Position numbers and translations under genes: made by a program. A stretch of 64,000 nt of DNA from Cephalopachus bancanus (taxonomy: Eukaryota; Chordata; Mammalia; Primates; Tarsiidae), in contig JAPVLO010001747.1 of NCBI GenBank assembly GCA_027257055.1, positions 62,001-126,000 on the forward strand, read 5' to 3'. The notes under the pieces were generated by a model. It ran no database searches. It saw nothing but the letters and a program-made list of their open reading frames with translations, and had not been told where the DNA came from. Positions 12,720-23,225 of this stretch are shown piece after piece (the first letter of the stretch is position 1; each line of letters opens with the position of its first letter).

Positions 12720-13009
12720 TTTTTGGGGGGTTGAGCCTCACTCTGTTACCCAGGTTGGATTGCAGTAGCATGCTCTAGGACACTGCAGTGTCAACCTGCT
12801 GGGCTCAGGTGATCCTTCCACCTCAGTCTTCCAAGTAGCTGTAACTACAGGCATGTGCTACCAGGCTCAGTTAATTTTTTGATTTATTGCAGAGATGAGG
12901 TCTCGCTAAGCTGCCCCAGGCTGGTCTCGAACCCATGGACTCAGGCAGTCCTCTCACTTTTGCCTCGCAAACTGCTGGAATTACAGGCATAAGTTACCAT
13001 GCCAGGCCT
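12720..13009 (-). mobile_element. old full-length Alu, antisense
   Basis: The reverse complement of a dimeric Alu. From left to right: remains of the T-tail, ctcactctgttacccagg, both arms including ggctggtctcgaac near 12918, and the end catgccaggcc. It is much more diverged than the three plus-strand Alus, and its linker is closer to the general primate Alu form. Confidence 0.85.
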
Positions 13010-13592
13010 CTCTCACCCCACTTTTAAGAGTATCTCTTTATCATTCTTCTTTTGCAATTTTTTATTATGTATATTTTGTTTTCTTATTGCATTTGCATTT
13101 CTTAATATTTTTTACATTTTTGTGATTCTTGAAGTTGGAAGTTTGTGGCTTTCACTAAATTTGGATCATTTTGCTCGTTATTTCATTTAATACTTTTTCT
13201 ATACACCTTCCCCTTCTAAACTTTTTTCCATCAGTGACTCCAATTATATCGCTTAAGTCTGCATGAAGTTGGCCAATAAATAACTGGTGCTTTGTTCTTT
13301 TTATTGTCAATATTTCTTATGTATTTTATTTTAAACAGTTTCTATTGGTATACAGTCGGTTCAATAAACTTTTATTTTGCAGCATCTATTAGGCTGATAG
13401 TCCTCTTCAATGAATTTTTTATGCAAACATTTTAGTGGTCATTCCTAGAAATGTTTTAGGTGTCTTTTGTGTCTTCAATTTCTCCACTTAACTTACTCAA
13501 TCCTCCTGAACTAATGACATACGGTTATAATAACTGCTTTTGTATTCTATCTAGAAAGTTATTACATGTGCAATTTCAGGACCATGCAATGT
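13010..13592. other. unassigned AT-rich spacer
   Basis: Very AT-rich with weak similarity to old antisense L1 (for example 13240-13420). No gene was recognised. Confidence 0.35.
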
Positions 13593-13740
13593 CAAGATGC
13601 TGTATTTGGGGGGACTACACTAGCGTAGCTCTGAGGTACATTTCAGAGTATTTGGGCATGAGTAGAGGAACCAGGGTAGGACAGTTACCACACATATGGA
13701 AATACAGTTACCATAACCACTTGACAGATATTCATATTCT
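13593..13740 (+). repeat. direct repeat copy 1
   Basis: A segment of about 140 bp that recurs at 14649-14790 in the same orientation. Both carry acacatatggaaatacagtta and accacttgacagata, with scattered differences between. The copies are roughly 85% alike by eye. Origin unknown. Confidence 0.75.
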
Positions 13741-14648
13741 CTTCCTGATCTGAAGGAATTTTAATACAATGGTGGACACTGTGAATTTTTGTTGGTTGGA
13801 TGCATGGTATATTTTAATTCCTCTATGTATTTTTGTTTTTTTCTTTTTGGATTCAGAAAAGTGATTGAAGACAGATCCTTTCTCAACTTCCTCTTAAACT
13901 ATCCTAGATGGAGCAGGAACAAATTCCAGTCCACAGCTAGTTCATCCCCAGCACAGGATCAATCTCTCTTGACTAGTTAATTCGATAATCTCAATAGGCA
14001 CTTTTTATTCTGGTTGTAAGAACAACAATTATCCAAATTGTTTTATTGTGGTTGCAGATGTTGCATATGTTTGTGATCCCCGCAAATGCTTTCTCAAATG
14101 GCTGTGGGAGATTCCTTTCTAAGGCTCAAGTATTTTCCTTGCACACATGTGCTCATCAGTACTCAGAAGTATTTTCAAATCCCAGTCTTATCTCTGGGCT
14201 GCCCTCCCTTGTTCCATACTGTCTCCTGTAAACTTTTTTTTGAGGAAGAGGAAAGGGATGGGAGGGGTTCCCTGAAATCAAAGTCTGAGAAAGAAAGTTG
14301 CATGCAGTTCAGTACTGGGATATTCTCTCTGGAAGAAAGCATGGAAGGGACAACTGGGCAGCCTGCAATATGGCCACAAGTGAGGACTGACTGAGAAGCC
14401 CTTTAAGATCATCCTTAAGATGATCCTTCCTGAGACAGAACCTTGGTATTTTGATCTCAGACAGTTATTAGATCTGATCTCCACTCCCAGAGGGGGAAAC
14501 TTTAGTGGAAGCAGTCCTCTGCAGCCAACAGCAATGCTCAGTAAAGGCAGAGCTGTAAGCTTCCAGGGTTCCCAGTCACAGTAAGTCAGTGTGTTTGCCC
14601 TGAAGAGTAGATATCCAGAGTTCACTAGACTAGTATCTGGTCAGAATA
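13741..14648. other. unassigned spacer between the direct repeats
   Basis: No domain-bearing frame was recognised. Open stretches at 14046-14394 (plus) and 14278-14625 (minus) overlap each other, and neither has a convincing start or family. Confidence 0.35.
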
Positions 14649-14790
14649 GCAGGATGCTGTGGTAGTCGGAGCTACACTAGTGTAGTTCAGAAGTACCTTT
14701 CAGGATATTGGGACATGAATGAAGGAACTAGGCCTGGATAGTTATCACACATATGGAAATACAGTTATCATAACCACTTGACAGATAGCT
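14649..14790 (+). repeat. direct repeat copy 2
   Basis: Second copy of the repeat at 13593-13740. The spacing of about 1.06 kb suggests a local tandem duplication of 13590-14650, or two copies of an unknown interspersed repeat. Confidence 0.75.
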
Positions 14791-15014
14791 CCGTCTGTCT
14801 GTCAGTCAGTTCAAGTTTTTTTATGTCACTCTCCAAGCCAGTCAACACCAGGACAGTTTTGGCCTGACAGCACCAAATCTACTACTGACCCATCATCTGC
14901 AGAGCCTGCCTGGGGTTTGGTGAGTGGGTAATCTGAAACTCTTGTATACAAGATTATGGTATTGTCCACAGTCCTCGGGGAGATGGAGCAAGAGGTTAAA
15001 ACCGATGGGAGAGG

Positions 15015-15053
15015 GGTTTGTGTCTCATTTTTCTAACTGCCTGTTTCACTGTG
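15015..15053 (-). promoter_or_regulatory. V-lambda RSS (23-bp spacer) of the pseudogene at 15054-15523
   Basis: On the minus strand: heptamer CACAGTG (15047-15053, consensus), a 23-bp spacer (15024-15046) and nonamer ACACAAACC (15015-15023). This is a good recombination signal although the attached V is dead. Confidence 0.85.
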
Positions 15054-15523
15054 AGATGAGTACAACTGCTGTCCCATGATTAACAGTGATAGTCAGCCTC
15101 ATCTCCAGCCTGGACCCCATGAATGGTCAGGGAGGCCATCTTCCCTGATTCGGAGCAAGATAATTGCTCAAGGATCACTGAGGGCTGGTAACTAATAACC
15201 TAGATGACCGGCATAGGGGCCTGGCCTAGCTTCTGTTGATACCAACTTGCATGATAGTTTCTTATGCCATCTCCCTGGCAGGTGGTGCTGGCTCTTTGTC
15301 CCTAGACTACAGATGCTGAAGGCAGCTGAATTAGCTCAAAAGAGACCATGGATCCCACAATAGAAGACAGGAGAGGTGAGTCTCAGGATGAGGGTTTCAT
15401 CCCAAAGCCCCACACCTTGCGTCACTCCCCTGTGCTGAGCTGAAGGTCAGAATAAAGCTGATCCTCCGAGGTAGCAGCTGTGCATCAAGTGAGTACAGTG
15501 AGCACAGAAACTGTTCTGGCCTT
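15054..15523 (-). pseudogene. IGLV3 group pseudogene (IGLV3-19-like)
   Basis: Immunoglobulin lambda variable segment on the minus strand. The V exon lies at 15054-15355 and the leader exon at 15478-15523. The frame shows framework 1 (SFELIQLPSASVV), Cys in TTCQGDG, the [11 protein letters not shown]rp motif, framework 3 ([22 protein letters not shown]) and a WDSS-type CDR3. It is dead for several reasons: the leader ATG has become AAG, a TGA stop lies in the leader, the donor GT and acceptor AG are lost, and stops occur in framework 1, framework 2 and straight after the second Cys. The leader sits in the expected place, about 120 bp upstream. It is the duplicate of the V at 19636-20140. Confidence 0.9.
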
Positions 15524-16234
15524 GGTGAAAGTATCTCAGATCTCTGCTTCTGAGCCTTCAGATAGGGAAGGGTCATTCATACGTCTCTTTTCCTACAAAG
15601 AGAATTTTCTCCATGCACATCTACTTCCTCCATTCTGTGGCTTGTTGGGTGGTTTCTTGGAGATGGAGGATGCAAATCTGGTCTAGATTCTTCATTGTGT
15701 CTGTCTGAGCTCTGAGCCTGATTTTTAGGTTCATCAGTAGGACCGTGAATGGAAAGTATATGTGACCACCCAAAAGGGTGCCCAAAGGAAACATCATTCA
15801 TACCCTTAGGACTTGAGAACTACCAGACAAATTGAAGTTGCTATGGTCCCCAAATCAAAGCCTGCAGTTCTCATTGATGCTCTCAGGGGGAATGCCATCC
15901 TCCATGTATCTAGTTCATGGAGAATGACTACTTTGGAACCAGATGAGTTGGTGGGTGTTTCACAAATGCAACCTCAAGAAAAAAAGTTTATAGCATGGAT
16001 TATGAGGACTTTGAATACTATACATATACATAAGGCACAATCTCTATTAAAGAAAAATATTGATAGGTTGAATGTTTTTTTTTTCCCAAAAGTCCCCTGA
16101 GAATAGTGAGTAGAGTCAAGATTCCCTCCAAGAAACTCACCTCTGGCCTGACCTTCTAGCCCCTTCTGCCCTGCCTTCTGCCTCCTGCTCTAACTCCTCC
16201 CTCCTTCATCTCTGGTCTACATCGATCTTTTTCA

Positions 16235-16640
16235 CAATCATTTTCTAGTACAGCCATAACAGGATACCAAAGATCTGTCATCTTAAACCACAGAAATTTA
16301 TTTCCTCTCAGTTCTAAAGCTAGAGGCCCAAGATACAGGAGTCAGTAGCTTTGGTTTCTCCTGAGGCATCTCTCTTTGGCCTGCAGATAGCTTCCTTCTT
16401 CCTGTCCTCACATGATCCTTCCTCTGCATGCCTATCTCTGTGAGTCCAAGTATCGTCTTCTTAGGAACACACCAGTCAGATTGAATAAAGACCCACACTA
16501 ATGGCTTCATTTTCACCAATCACCTCTGGATGATTCCAGACTTTGGTTCAAGCTTCCTTGTCCATTTGCCCATCCTCCCTGTCTGATTTTCTATCAAGTG
16601 GAATTTATTCCCTATCTGAAACACTCTCAGAATTCATCAA
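16235..16640 (-). mobile_element. MaLR LTR, MLT1-like, antisense
   Basis: The sequence follows an antisense MLT1 LTR: acagccataacaggatacc (16252), a run near aaaccacagaaatttattt (16285), the cagttctaaagctagagg block, ttcttaggaacaccagt-like sequence near 16460 and actaatggcttcatttt near 16497. It is absent from the matching place in the other duplicate copy (between about 20590 and 20640), so it either inserted in this copy after the duplication or was lost from the other. Confidence 0.6.
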
Positions 16641-17951
16641 AAAATAGAGACAAAAGGTATGAGATTGGGGCATAGTACAACCTTGGTAAAAACCCCAAAT
16701 CCAATCAAACCAATGATAAAATTATGTTCTGATCCACAGAAAGACCACAGGTCACTACGAGAGGTAAAATATACTGTTCCTCACAAAAATATCTCTACCT
16801 AGGACATATGCTGGTGGAATTTTCAAACTTCACATAGTCCTGTAAAGCAAGGATCTTTAAACCACATCCTGTGGACCAAATCTTAAAGGCCATCTGTATT
16901 TTTTTAATGGTCCCATGTTGAGTGTGGTCTTTATACTTTTACATAGGTACATTGTAAATGATATTGTAAATACCTACACTATTTTCTCAAAGTTGATTCT
17001 TGACCCACACAGCCTAGCATACTTGTGTGAATATTTAAGAAAAAAATTACCAATTCCTAATAAATAAAAGTCTTGAAATATTTGAGAAAATGCTAGAAAT
17101 CCAAAACCAAACTGTCACAATATAACATTTTTAATCTAGCAATTTGGCAGAAATTCAAACTTCCAGCAATATACTCTGCTCTAACATGTTTCGTTGACAC
17201 TGTCACTTAATAAAGTTCTCTACAGAGGATTCTGAAAGTAATCAGTGAAAATACAAACACATCTCTTTGACACAGCAGTTCAACTTCTAGAAATTTTTCC
17301 GACGGTCACATGCACCCATGATCCCAAGGAGTCTGACTGAGGATCTTCACTGTAGTGTTATTTGTAAGATCCAAATCCTGGTGAGAACCATTAGGGGATA
17401 GTTGATTACAACCCACATGGAGCCCTCTACACTGTTATTATGAGTCGCGCAGTGCTTTATGCCTAGAGTGGAAAGACACACAAGAAATAGTGCATGTGAT
17501 TGCCTTGACATGAGGACCAGGACAGAGGCCTTCCTCTTTCCTCCCTCCCAAGTAGAGTCTCAAAGAGGGAGAGCTTGAGATGGGAACTTACAACCTATCA
17601 TTAACTCTCAAAAGAAAAAGGGTGTAGAGAGGTGTAGAGAAGGGATGGTACAGAGGTAAAGTCGGGTTCCAATCTGGTCCTGGGGGAATTCTGGTCCAAT
17701 CTGGTCCAGGGCAGAATTGAACCACAAAATGTGTCCTACTTGGAGTCCACTGAGCAAAACTTGCATCTCTTGGTTCACTCATTCATTCGGCTGGTAGTGG
17801 AGGGGTGTCACGTCCAAGCAATCTTTCATGAGAAGGCTGGAAGATGGATGCTTTCACTGAATGGTAGCTCCAACAGCATATTTGGCATGCTCCATTTACT
17901 ACTGATGTGTATACTTAGTGTTTAAATTCAAATTCATCACATTGGTTATAA

Positions 17952-18153
<202 letters not shown>

Positions 18154-18159
18154 AGGCTG
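18154..18159 (+). repeat. 6-bp target-site duplication, left
   Basis: aggctg, repeated at 19493-19498 on the other side of the LTR. A 6-bp duplication is the length expected for class II (beta-type) endogenous retroviruses. Confidence 0.75.
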
Positions 18160-19492
18160 TGTTGGGAGCCAGCTGTGGAGGCCTGCCTGAGCATTAGGGA
18201 TCCAGGCAGGCTGCGGACCCTGAGACCACCAGGCTGGTTCAGGAACTGAAGGCCCATTCCCTCCTCCTTTCCTTGTTGTTTAGCATTACCCACTGGTAGG
18301 GATTTTGACGATCTAAGCATGAAGTTCTGAGAATATGACAGGCATGGCTGACTCTAGGGATCCAATGTTCCCGTTTCTCACAGACTGCGGTTTCGGCTTT
18401 GAACTTAACACACTTCAAACTCAGATCACATTTGGGAGCCTTATACATGATACAAGCTTCGTTATAAGATTTAAAAATATATTTGTAGAATTAGTATATA
18501 CATTTAGAGAGCTGTTTCCAGCTTTAGATGGTTATCTAGGGTTACCAGAAATGGCCCAGCACTAACTTTGGGCTGGGCCACATTCCTAAGGGCCCAGCAT
18601 CCACTTTGGAGTGGGCCACATTCTTTAGGAAGTGGTCTGACCTATGATTAAGAGTTTTTTATAGTACAGGTAAAGTTAGCACCGAATAGAAAGGTATTAG
18701 GATTTAAGTCAGTCATTAGGTGTTGGGAATGCATAAGTTTTAGAAGTTATTGATTATTAGGATTTTATGATATTAAAACTGTTGTATTGATTTTGAGGAA
18801 TGTAAACCAAGCATAAGGAACAGTGAGATAGTTTTGGAATTCTCCTTCCTCATGCTTGGGGAAAACGCCTGGTGGGCGGGGATGCCCCGACCCACCTGGC
18901 TTTGTGTTCATGTAAAACTCTTGTGATTTGATTAAGATTGTCCTTTCTCGTGCTAAGGAAAACGCCTGGTGGGTGAGGACACCCTCTACCCACCTGGCTT
19001 TGTGTTCATGTAAAACTCTTGTGATTTGATTAAGATTGTCCTTTCTCATGCCAAGGAAAATGCCTGGTGGGTGAGGACACCCTCCACCCACCTGGCTTTG
19101 TGTGCATGTAAAACTCTTGTGATCTCATTGGGGTCGTCCTTCCTCATTCCTAAGGAAATGCCTGGTGAATGGGGGACGCCCCTCACCTACCTGGCTTTGT
19201 GCCCACGTGAAAGTCTTGTGATTTAACATGTGAAAGTTTGGGATAAAAGACTCACAGCTGGTCCCAATAAATGGCTTCTGCTCATTTCACTTAACAGTTG
19301 TCCACTTTCTTTCTTTCTCTTTATATCTATCCCTCCATCTTTCTTTCAACATCGATCCCTACTACAGAATCGGCTTCTGCACTAGACAGAGTCCAGTCTC
19401 TTTCTTCCCTTCTATTCTCCCAGAATATTCGCCGACGCTACCCCACCTTCCAGGGACCCTCTAAATCTCTTTTTGGGGGCTGGCCCCCCATA
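18160..19492 (+). mobile_element. solo LTR of a class II-type endogenous retrovirus
   Basis: A 1333-bp block starting TGTTGGGAGCC and ending CCATA, so TG...TA in place of the usual TG...CA. It is flanked by 6-bp direct repeats and sits inside an Alu. It has an internal four-copy 98-bp array (18844-19229), a TATA-like ggataaaaga at 19241-19250 and a polyadenylation signal AATAAA at 19266-19271 followed by a CT-rich R/U5-like part. No gag, pol or env sequence is present, so it is an LTR left by recombination between two LTRs. The orientation is plus, judged from the TATA and AATAAA order. The class is inferred from the TSD length and LTR layout. Confidence 0.75.
18844..19229 (+). repeat. 98-bp tandem repeat, four units, in the LTR U3
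   Basis: Units start at 18844, 18942, 19040 and 19138, each exactly 98 bp apart. Each carries an acctggctttgtg core and a run near aaaactcttgtgat; the last unit is the most diverged and incomplete. Repeated U3 units in retroviral LTRs often act as enhancers; whether this one does is unknown. Confidence 0.9.
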
Positions 19493-19550
19493 AGGCTGGT
19501 CTTACATTCTTCTCCAATGACTAGCTCAAACAATTCTCCTGCATGGACCT
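19493..19550 (-). mobile_element. Alu, antisense, remaining part beyond the LTR
   Basis: Starts with the second copy of the aggctg target duplication. It continues the antisense Alu with ggtcttacattcttctcc, gcatggacctcccaagtg and ataggattataggcctg. Joined across the LTR, the two pieces form one normal-order Alu. Confidence 0.75.
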
Positions 19551-19635
19551 CCCAAGTGATAGGATTATAGGCCTGCTCATGGTTTTGTCCAAAGTCCTTC
19601 TGGGGCTGAAAGAGGAGGATGACACCAACAGAGAG

Positions 19636-19674
19636 GGTTTGTGTCTCACTTCCCCATATGTCTGTATCACAGTG
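19636..19674 (-). promoter_or_regulatory. V-lambda RSS (23-bp spacer) of the pseudogene at 19675-20140
   Basis: On the minus strand: heptamer CACTGTG (19668-19674), a 23-bp spacer (19645-19667) and nonamer ACACAAACC (19636-19644). The heptamer has one change from consensus outside its essential CAC. Confidence 0.85.
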
Positions 19675-20140
19675 AATAATTACCACGGCTGTCCTTTGAC
19701 TGGCAGTGATAGTCAGTCTCATCCTAGACCTAGGCCCCTCCCTGATTTGGAGCCAGATAATTGATCAGGAATCCCTGAAGGTCAGTTGCTACTATCATAG
19801 ATTACCAGCACTGGGGCCTGGCCTGACTTCCACTGGTACCACTTTGCAGAATATCTTCTTATGCAGAATATCTTCTTAGGCAGGTAACCCTGACTGTCTG
19901 CCCCAAGGCCACAGACACTGCAGACACTTGTGCCAGCTCAGAAGAGGTCACAGAACCTACAAGAGAAGACAGGAGAGATGAATCTGTGAAGAAGGGTCTC
20001 ATTCCTGGAGCCTCACACCGTGCACTGTGTGGATTAAAGGTCAGGGCAAGGCTGATTCCTCGTTTAGCAGGTGCTGAGACCCACGAGTCAGCACCTGTGC
20101 AGAGAGTGAGGAGGGCAAGCAAGGAAGGCATCCAGGCCAT
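19675..20140 (-). pseudogene. IGLV3 group pseudogene (IGLV3-19-like)
   Basis: The leader exon (20095-20140) is intact: MAWMPSLLALLTLCT with a good GT donor. The intron of about 138 bp ends in a good AG acceptor, and the V exon (19675-19956) opens with SELAQVSAVSVALGQTVRVTC. It breaks in CDR1, where a perfect 17-bp tandem duplication (19845-19861 and 19862-19878) shifts the frame. A stop follows in CDR2 (SSN then TGA), and framework 3 has lost about 20 bp. About four CDR1 codons are also missing next to the duplication. The closest human relative by motif is IGLV3-19. The octamer promoter, splicing and RSS all look sound, so it can probably still be transcribed and rearranged, but it cannot encode a chain. 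Confidence 0.92.
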
Positions 20141-20224
20141 GGTGGAGACTCCTCAGAATTCTACCTCTGAACCAGTAACTGGGGTGGGCCACCAGACCAC
20201 TCATATAGGATGAAGAGTCTCCTC

Positions 20225-20232
20225 ATGCAAAT
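20225..20232 (-). promoter_or_regulatory. octamer element of an Ig V promoter
   Basis: ATTTGCAT on the minus strand (ATGCAAAT as printed), 85 bp upstream of the leader ATG at 20140. This is the Oct-1/Oct-2 site found in nearly all Ig V promoters. A TATATGAG stretch lies between it and the ATG. Confidence 0.85.
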
Positions 20233-21652
20233 CTTGATTCTTCCCTCTTGTAGCCTTGTTGGGTGATACCCTAGAGAGGATGCAATGCAAATCTGTTCTC
20301 TATTCTTCAGTTTGTCTATCTGAGATCTTTTCTGAGCCCTGAGCCTGAGAGTCTTGTGTTGGCAATTTCCCAAGTTTAGAAGAAGAAGGACTGGTTATAG
20401 GTCATGAACGGAGAGTAGATTTGACCTGATAGAAGGAGTCTCAAAGGCAGCCTCAGTCATGTTCTCTGAACTTGAGCACTACCAGGGGACTTGAAGTTAT
20501 TAGGTTTCTAAATCAAGACCCACAGTGTTCCGTGCTGCCCACAGAAGGAATGCCATCCCCTGTGTATCACTAGCTCATGCAGAATGACTACTTCTGAGTC
20601 CCTAATACATGCTGGATGTTAACTCTGCCCACAAAGCATAAAATACTTCTTATTTGAACATTTCAGAAAAGTTTACCAAATCCTAAAAAATACACTGAAA
20701 TATTTGAAAAAATGCTCAACCTCAAGAAAAATAGGTGAAATTAAAAATAAAACTGTTAGAAGATAACACTTATAACCTAACAGCTTGGCAAAAATCTAAA
20801 TTTTCAACACTACACTCTGATCAAACACTTAGAGCTAACACTGTGAATTAGTACAAGCCCTCTAGAGGGGAAGCTGAAAATATGTGGAGAAAGTTACAAA
20901 GACACACACTTTGGCTCAGCAATTGTATTTTTTAAATTATATCCTATGGTTATATTTCATGTAAACCCACACAGTCTGGATAAGGATGTTCATTATAGTG
21001 CTATTTGTAATATCAAAATATTAGTGAGAACCATTAGGGGCTATTTTGTTAAAATCCATGTGGAACCCTCTGCAGCTTTTTCATGAATAGCGCAGTGCTC
21101 TATGCCTAGGGTAGAAGGATACATAAGAAAGGGTGCATGTGATGGTCTTGACATGAGGACCAGGACAGGAGCTTTCTTCTTTCCTCTTTCCCAAGTGTAC
21201 TCTCAGGAAGACAGATCTTGAGATGGAAACTTGGCCCATGTGATTTACTGAGGTGTGCTCTCAGAAGAAACCCAGATTGGGGGGAGGCAAGTAGGATAGG
21301 GAGTGTACAGAAGTAAAGTCAATCTCCAGCCTGGTCCTGTGGGAGCTCTGAAGCAGATTTGCATGACAAAATGTGTCCTACTTGGAGGCGAGTGACCAGG
21401 TCTGTCTCCTGCCTCGGTCATTATTGTCTATGGATGGTGTTGCTGTTTGTCAATTCCATTCACCCCCTCACAAGGTGACTGCTATCTGAAAGCCCAAGAC
21501 CCACCCCCAGAAAAGACTACCTGACTGGGTGATGGGCACCCACTAAAAGGTGTCTCCAATAGTATCTGCCACAGGCTGCACTGGGAAATTTTCTACCAAC
21601 ATGCATGTGTTTCCCAGTGTTCTAATTCATCATGTTGTTTCTAAAAGAGAAT

Positions 21653-21954
21653 TCTTTAACTTCCCAAGACAAAAGTCTCATGACCAAGAGAATAACAATC
21701 AGATTGTCTACACCTCCTCCTCGCTGCACCGAACATGAGTGAAACAGTATAGTGGCTTCCATGGGGTTCTGAGGGACAAAAATGTTTCCAAGATATTTAT
21801 ACACAGTCCAGGTTTGAAGGGAGCAGGCAGAACCAGATTTTTGGTGGGCTTTAGCAGTTTCCTGGGATGGGGAAGTCTGCCCTCTGCCCCAAGGCCCCTG
21901 CATGAGCTGTTGGAGTTCCTAGTCCAACTTCCATAGAAAATCATTGCTGTGAAG
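21653..21954. other. unassigned spacer
   Basis: No gene or repeat was recognised. Several short overlapping open stretches on both strands look like chance. Confidence 0.35.
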
Positions 21955-22235
21955 CAGGTGTGTGGTCCCACAGGATACAGCAGTGATTGACAATGGTAGG
22001 GTGGCTGGGCCCAAAATACGGAGCCTGAAGCATCTGGAAATGACATGTGGCATTTGACTATCTGCTATGTGAGCCATAGAGAAGCTGTCCAGGGTTCCTC
22101 TGGAAATGTGTTGAGGTATTTCATGACAAGTCCTGCACTCACAGAGCAGGTGAAAATGACCGGATGCCCAAGAGTAGCTGTGAGGGAGGACTTCAGTGAC
22201 CACAGTTTGGAGCTGGCAGCCAAAGAGTATGACAG
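21955..22235 (-). pseudogene. possible very old V-lambda relic (IGLV4/IGLV8-like)
   Basis: On the minus strand, near 22220, an acceptor-like ctgccag is followed by a stretch matching the layout of V-lambda framework 1. One frame shows QTVVTE, the next SSLTATLGHPVIFTC, so a frameshift lies between them. Farther on, near 22010-22050, another frame shows remains of a framework 3 order (SGS, then LPLSI). At its end is a CACAGCA heptamer-like site with a 23-bp spacer to a poor nonamer. No leader or conserved Trp motif was found. This could be chance resemblance. Confidence 0.3.
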
Positions 22236-23225
22236 AGAAAGGCAGATCCGTGAGCACAACAGGTAGGGAGACTCCACTAGGGCCCATTGTTCATTCCCCT
22301 CCCCAAAGCCCAGGAATTCAGTCCTGACTTGTTCAGAGGTCAATGAAAAGGAAAGTGGTTCAGGATATGGGGTGAAACCCACATGATCTTTCTTAGAATC
22401 CCATATCAGGTGCTGAGCTCCTATGAATTTCTTCCATCTCCTCTGGCACTTTGGTGGAGTGTGGGCTTTGCACAAATCCCTCACCCAGGTTCCTGCCTTG
22501 CTCAGCCTGATTCCGTCAGCCAGGGCTGATTCACATTTAGCTGAATGTCCCCAAGTGAAGGGTAGGGGAAGGAGAGGAGGGACTATTCAGGACTTTGTTT
22601 CTGTTTCCTTCTTCCTGCCTTCCTACTTCTCTGAGTATGAGGAGAAGTTCTTGCTTGGGAAGCACTTAGGGAAAAAGCAAATGGAGTGGTTGAAAAGATT
22701 CTCAGATGAGTTGAGGTTCTCAAAGACAACGAAAGTTGAGGTCCTTGCAGACAGAGAGATCCCACAACCCTGCCTGTTGCACCTCATCCAAGAGTCTTCT
22801 TTCCGAAAAATGCTCTGTCAGATTCAACTTTGGGCCTCCCATTCCCCATGGGATCACCAGCAGTGCAGGTTACGGAAAGCTCTGTTCATCTGACTGACAC
22901 TGGCCCTGAGTGTGCAATGTACCTGATGTATCCTTGGGACTTTATGTAATATAATTGTTCTTACTTTACTCGGCTAGTGTACTGCTTGTTACTCACTGTT
23001 TCAGAACTGTGACACATATTATCGAGATGTAGATTTAGTTGAAAAATATATACAGAGAAACAATAGAATAGTCGACTCCAAATTTTTATCAGAGCCACTT
23101 GGGCAATGACATGGAAGGTTATGTTTTGGGTGGATTGATCTCCATAAATCAGAAATGTTCATACATTCACACATATACAGGTATTATGCAATTCACAGTG
23201 AAAAGAATATAGAAAAATAAAGTGA
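22236..23225. other. unassigned spacer with a 156-codon open stretch
   Basis: The plus-strand stretch 22423-22893 is open for 156 codons, with a Lys/Glu-rich middle (EYEEKFLLGKHLGKKQMEWL). No domain was recognised, no splice structure is evident and the ATG context is ordinary. It is listed because it lies outside known repeats; it may be chance. Confidence 0.3.

Larger units (their letters stand above)
19560..21652 (+). repeat. segmental duplication copy 2 (carries an IGLV3 pseudogene)
   Basis: Collinear with 14955-17957 at several landmarks: the V unit, gaaatatttgaaaaaatgct (20695), agcttggcaaaaatctaaat (20790), gcgcagtgctctatgcctag (21090), catgaggaccaggacagga (21151) and acaaaatgtgtcctacttgg (21366). 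It then extends to the shared end near 21652. The two copies are direct repeats about 4.6 kb apart. Confidence 0.8.

Noticed and set aside
18765..19091. 108-codon minus-strand open stretch with internal repeats
   Set aside because: It is an effect of the 98-bp tandem array in the LTR: the repeat reads through without stops in one frame.
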